In this document: positions 14,571 through 16,870 of the stretch, piece after piece
Numbering within the stretch: position 1 is the first letter of the stretch
How the letters are laid out: every line of letters starts with the position of its first letter
Assembly (NCBI GenBank): GCA_900770215.1
Contig: CAAGJW010000030.1
Location: 1-16,870 of the forward strand
Direction of reading: 5' to 3'
From: Bacteroidales bacterium
Lineage (GTDB): Bacteria; Bacteroidota; Bacteroidia; Bacteroidales; Muribaculaceae
DNA: 16,870 nt
Position numbers and translations under genes: made by a program
The notes under the pieces: generated by a model
The model's database searches: none
What the model saw: only the letters and a program-made list of their open reading frames with translations
What the model was told of the DNA's origin: nothing

Positions 14571-15755
14571 ATGAAACTTACTAAGACGTTGATACTCGTC
14601 GCTTTGACCATGGCGGGCACACTGGCCGCCCAAGCCGAAGACGACATAAAGAACACCGACTTCAACCCAATCACCACGGGCGTGACTTCGCTTGGCATCA
14701 CCCCCGATGCACGCGGCGCCTCGATGGGCGACCTGGGCGTGGCTACCGACCCCGATGTGAACTCCCAATTCTGGAATCCTGCAAAATATGCCTTTGCCTA
14801 CAGCACCGCAGGTGCATCGCTCTCCTACACCCCCTGGCTGCGCAAGATTGTGAACGACATCTACCTGGCCAACCTTACGGGCTACTGGAAAATAGGCGGT
14901 GGCGACAACCAGGCCGTGAGTGCCTCGTTGCGCTACTTCTCGCTGGGCGAGATACAGATGAGCGGCGACCAGGGCAACAACATAGGCAGCATCAACCCCT
15001 ATGAGATGGCAGTGGATGTGGCCTACTCGCGCAAGCTCTCTGAAAAGTTCTCGATGGCTGTGGCCCTGCGCTACATCTATTCCAATCTGGGCTACAGCGA
15101 GTACTCGTCGACCGAGGGCACCACGGGTGCATCGGCCTTTGCCGCCGACATTGCCGGCTACTACACCACCTATCCCGTGATAGGACGCAACGAGTGCCAG
15201 TGGTCGCTGGGCTGGAACCTCTCCAACATAGGCTCTAAGGTGTCTTACGACCACGGCGACAACCCTGCCTTCCTGCCCACCAACCTGCGCGTGGGCACGG
15301 CTTTCACCTTCCCGCTGGCCGACTACCACAACCTCACCGTCTCGCTCGACGCCAACAAGCTGCTCGTGCCCGCCAAGCCGCGCCTGTCGGACTACAGCGG
15401 CGAGGATTCGGAGTCGAAATATGAAGAGGACTTGCAGAAGTGGAAAGACAAGAGCTCGATATCGGGCATCTTCGACTCCTTCGACAAGAACTGGGCCAAG
15501 CGCATCACCGAGTCGATTGGTCTCGAGTATGCCTACAACCAGCAGTTTTTCTTGCGTGCCGGCTACTTCCACGAGAGCAAGTTCAACGGCAACCGCCAGT
15601 ACTTCGGCATGGGTGCAGGCTTTGCGCTCAACGTGATAAAAATCGATGCCAGCTACATGATAGCCACTGCACAAAACAGCCCGCTCGACCAGACGCTGCG
15701 TTTCACCCTTTCGTTTGACCTCGATGGTATTAAGGGCCTCTTCGGCCGTCGTTGA
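14571..15755 (+). CDS. porV: Type IX secretion outer-membrane protein PorV (LptO)
   Basis: 394 residues from the ATG at 14571; a TTG one codon earlier is less likely. A signal peptide ends near AQA (residue 22-23). The mature start carries TGVTSLGITPDARGASMGD and ATDPDVNSQFWNPAKYAF, hallmarks of PorV. The rest alternates β-strands of a FadL-like barrel and ends FTLSFDLDGIKGLFGRR, the C-terminal strand plus a basic tail. PorV is the shuttle of the T9SS: it receives cargo at the translocon and delivers it to the PorU-PorQ-PorZ attachment complex. ispF follows after 24 nt, the same pair as in P. gingivalis, where porU is also adjacent. Length matches the known protein (about 390). Confidence 0.94.
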   Translation: MKLTKTLILVALTMAGTLAAQAEDDIKNTDFNPITTGVTSLGITPDARGASMGDLGVATDPDVNSQFWNPAKYAFAYSTAGASLSYTPWLRKIVNDIYLANLTGYWKIGGGDNQAVSASLRYFSLGEIQMSGDQGNNIGSINPYEMAVDVAYSRKLSEKFSMAVALRYIYSNLGYSEYSSTEGTTGASAFAADIAGYYTTYPVIGRNECQWSLGWNLSNIGSKVSYDHGDNPAFLPTNLRVGTAFTFPLADYHNLTVSLDANKLLVPAKPRLSDYSGEDSESKYEEDLQKWKDKSSISGIFDSFDKNWAKRITESIGLEYAYNQQFFLRAGYFHESKFNGNRQYFGMGAGFALNVIKIDASYMIATAQNSPLDQTLRFTLSFDLDGIKGLFGRR

Positions 15756-15779
15756 AAACCTCATTGAGCACACAATGCT

Positions 15780-16256
15780 ATGGCAAGAATAGGAATGGGA
15801 TATGACGTGCACCGCCTCGTGGCTGGCCGCGACCTGTGGCTGGGTGGTGTGAAGATCGATCACACCATGGGGCTGCTGGGCCACAGCGACGCCGATGTGG
15901 CGATACACGCGCTGTGCGACGCCCTGCTGGGTGCTGCCTGCCTGCGCGACATAGGCTATCACTTCCCCGACACCGACCCGCGATACAAGGACATCGACAG
16001 CCGCAAGCTCCTGCGCGAGGTGGCCCGCCTGCTGCGCGAGCAAGGCTACCGCCTGGGCAATTGCGACATCACCATATGCGCCGAGCGCCCCAAGATCAAT
16101 CCTCACATTCCTGCCATGCAGCAGCAGCTGGCTGCCTGCCTGGAGTGTGAACCGGGCCAGGTGAGCATCAAGGCCACCACCACCGAGCGGCTGGGCTTCA
16201 CTGGCCGCGAGGAGGGCATCTCGGCCTATGCCGTAGCCCTGATTGAAACCATCTGA
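15780..16256 (+). CDS. ispF: 2-C-methyl-D-erythritol 2,4-cyclodiphosphate synthase
   Basis: 158 residues, family length. Metal ligands are visible as Asp9 and His11 in GYDVHRL and His43 in DVAIHALCDALLGA; GHSDADV (34-40) and TTTERLGFTGREEGI near the C-terminus are signature motifs. IspF is a homotrimer that cyclises CDP-methylerythritol 2-phosphate with release of CMP in the MEP isoprenoid pathway. It starts 24 nt after porV and is probably co-transcribed with it. No clear terminator follows the TGA at 16254-16256. Confidence 0.98.
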   Translation: MARIGMGYDVHRLVAGRDLWLGGVKIDHTMGLLGHSDADVAIHALCDALLGAACLRDIGYHFPDTDPRYKDIDSRKLLREVARLLREQGYRLGNCDITICAERPKINPHIPAMQQQLAACLECEPGQVSIKATTTERLGFTGREEGISAYAVALIETI

Positions 16257-16588
16257 GCAAGAGATACCTAAAAATACATTCTTTAGAAGACCCTATTGTC
16301 GGCTGTGTAAGGTTATAGGCCAGCCGAAGAGCGCAAACGTAACCTCTGCCCCCGACTTAGCATCAAAATCAAGCAGAATTGAACCTACCGCCGTCACGGT
16401 GTGTCTTGGACGATGCAATGGGCGCCTCAAGCAGTCACCCCCCCCGCAACTGCATGCGCGGCCAATCATAGCCGGAATCTTGAAACTGCAATTGTAAAGT
16501 ACGCAGGCAACGCTAGTAGTATAACACCAGCAAAATTGCAGCAAAAAAGGTGAAAAGCAACATTTCTAAATGTTTTTGTCGATTTTGC

Positions 16589-16619
16589 TTGGAGATTTCA
16601 ACTTTATTTCATTTATTTG
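16589..16619 (+). promoter_or_regulatory. Promoter-like sequence
   Basis: TTG (16589-16591), 20 bases, then TTTATTTG (16612-16619), one mismatch from TAnnTTTG. The predicted start near 16626 falls at the foot of a hairpin, and no good coding frame follows. Confidence 0.4.
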
Positions 16620-16625
16620 CAAAAA

Positions 16626-16850
16626 ATGGGTGAAGCGCCACTATGGCATTTTGGCTTCTTCAGTCATTCACCCCTTGAACTGCCCCTCCGTGCATCACAC
16701 GCCCTCGCGTGCTGCCGACCCTCAATGAAATCCAGGCCTGTGTGTTGCTTTGATTATGTGTCAAAACAAGTCTTAATTGATTACCTAAAAATGATTTGCA
16801 TCCTATGCCAATTCCAAAAAGGAAAAGCCTGCCAGGCACGAGGCTTTTGA
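16626..16850 (+). ncRNA. Candidate small RNA
   Basis: A promoter-like sequence is followed at its expected start by a stem-loop (GGGTGA 16628-16633 with TCACCC 16668-16673, and a competing inner GAAGC/GGCTTC pairing). After a C-rich and then A/T-rich stretch comes an 8-bp stem (AAAAGCCT 16823-16830 with AGGCTTTT 16841-16848). The 77-codon frame over it shows no protein-like features. No known RNA family recognised; the call rests only on the order promoter-hairpin-terminator-like stem. Confidence 0.3.
16823..16848. terminator. Terminator-like stem near the right edge
   Basis: AAAAGCCT pairs with AGGCTTTT over 8 bp around a 10-nt loop, so A4 and T4 flank the GC core on both strands, the form of a short bidirectional terminator. 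It could serve the candidate RNA or a minus-strand gene beyond the window. Confidence 0.45.
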
Positions 16851-16853
16851 CTG

Positions 16854-16870
16854 CGGCCGAGACGGCCGAG
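16854..16870. repeat. Direct repeat CGGCCGAGA at the window edge
   Basis: CGGCCGAGA is followed at once by CGGCCGAG, cut by the window end. It may be the first two units of a longer tandem repeat or a GC-rich hairpin; only two copies are visible. Confidence 0.35.

Larger units (their letters stand above)
16257..16870. other. 614-nt region without a convincing gene
   Basis: Open frames here are short and have no recognisable product. The content differs from the rest: A/T-rich blocks alternate with C-rich ones, including a run of eight C (16438-16445). There is a hairpin at 16299-16327 (TCGGCTG with CAGCCGA, 15-nt loop). The second half holds a promoter-like sequence, a hairpin and a terminator-like stem, described separately. 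I do not recognise tRNA, tmRNA, SRP RNA or RNase P RNA. The region may be the upstream region of a gene beyond the window, a relic, or contain a small RNA. Confidence 0.6.

Noticed and set aside
14541..16106. Minus-strand open frame of 521 codons
   Set aside because: It runs antisense through porV and ispF, both clearly real, and crosses the porV start; no protein-family features.
16293..16544. Minus-strand 83-codon frame after ispF
   Set aside because: Unusual Cys-rich composition, runs through the C tract and a hairpin, and shows no recognisable motif or start signal.
16257..16560. Structural RNA such as tmRNA, SRP RNA or RNase P RNA
   Set aside because: I looked on both strands for the conserved cores of these RNAs and did not find them; a GGTTCAATTC-like piece on the minus strand lacks the rest of a tRNA.
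1..16870. CRISPR array, insertion sequence or prophage genes
   Set aside because: No regularly spaced repeats, transposase, integrase or phage structural genes are visible.

Overview
This looks like chromosomal DNA from a Bacteroidales bacterium. The evidence is: three C25-peptidase genes of the PorU type, the type IX secretion system (T9SS) outer-membrane protein PorV, a Rex repressor, several promoters of the Bacteroidetes form TTTG-N19/20-TAnnTTTG, few Shine-Dalgarno sites, and remnants of a TonB-dependent receptor with a DUF4249 lipoprotein. The GC-rich coding style would fit a gut group such as Muribaculaceae or a relative, but the sequence alone does not settle the family.

Layout. The left three quarters lie on the minus strand. 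Read in the direction of transcription they hold: a decayed locus (13509-12509) made of a lipoprotein start, a piece of a TonB-dependent receptor and the end of a DUF4249 protein; a canonical PorU sortase (12315-8815); rex (8721-8059) behind a textbook promoter; a short FAH-fold protein (8027-7461); and two further PorU-like C25 peptidases (7420-3926 and 3704-225) that resemble each other more than the canonical one. A 70-nt inverted repeat separates the last two, and another GC-rich stem-loop lies beyond the last gene. The right quarter is on the plus strand: rplU-rpmA with its own promoter, leader and strong intrinsic terminator, then porV-ispF, then about 614 nt without a convincing gene that may hold a small RNA.

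How the genes fit together. PorU and PorV belong to the T9SS attachment complex: PorV carries cargo and PorU cuts off the C-terminal signal domain and attaches the cargo to the surface. In Porphyromonas gingivalis porU, porV and ispF are neighbours. Here porV-ispF is kept, but porU faces the other way, is separated by the ribosomal-protein pair, and has become three genes. rplU-rpmA encode 50S proteins L21 and L27, ispF is a step of the MEP isoprenoid pathway, and rex links gene expression to the NADH/NAD+ ratio.

The points most worth a second look are the tandem expansion of PorU-type peptidases, with two members carrying an altered active-site neighbourhood; a FAH-fold protein that seems to have lost its metal ligands, sitting between rex and those peptidases; the three-gene fusion pseudogene; and a possible small RNA at the right edge.
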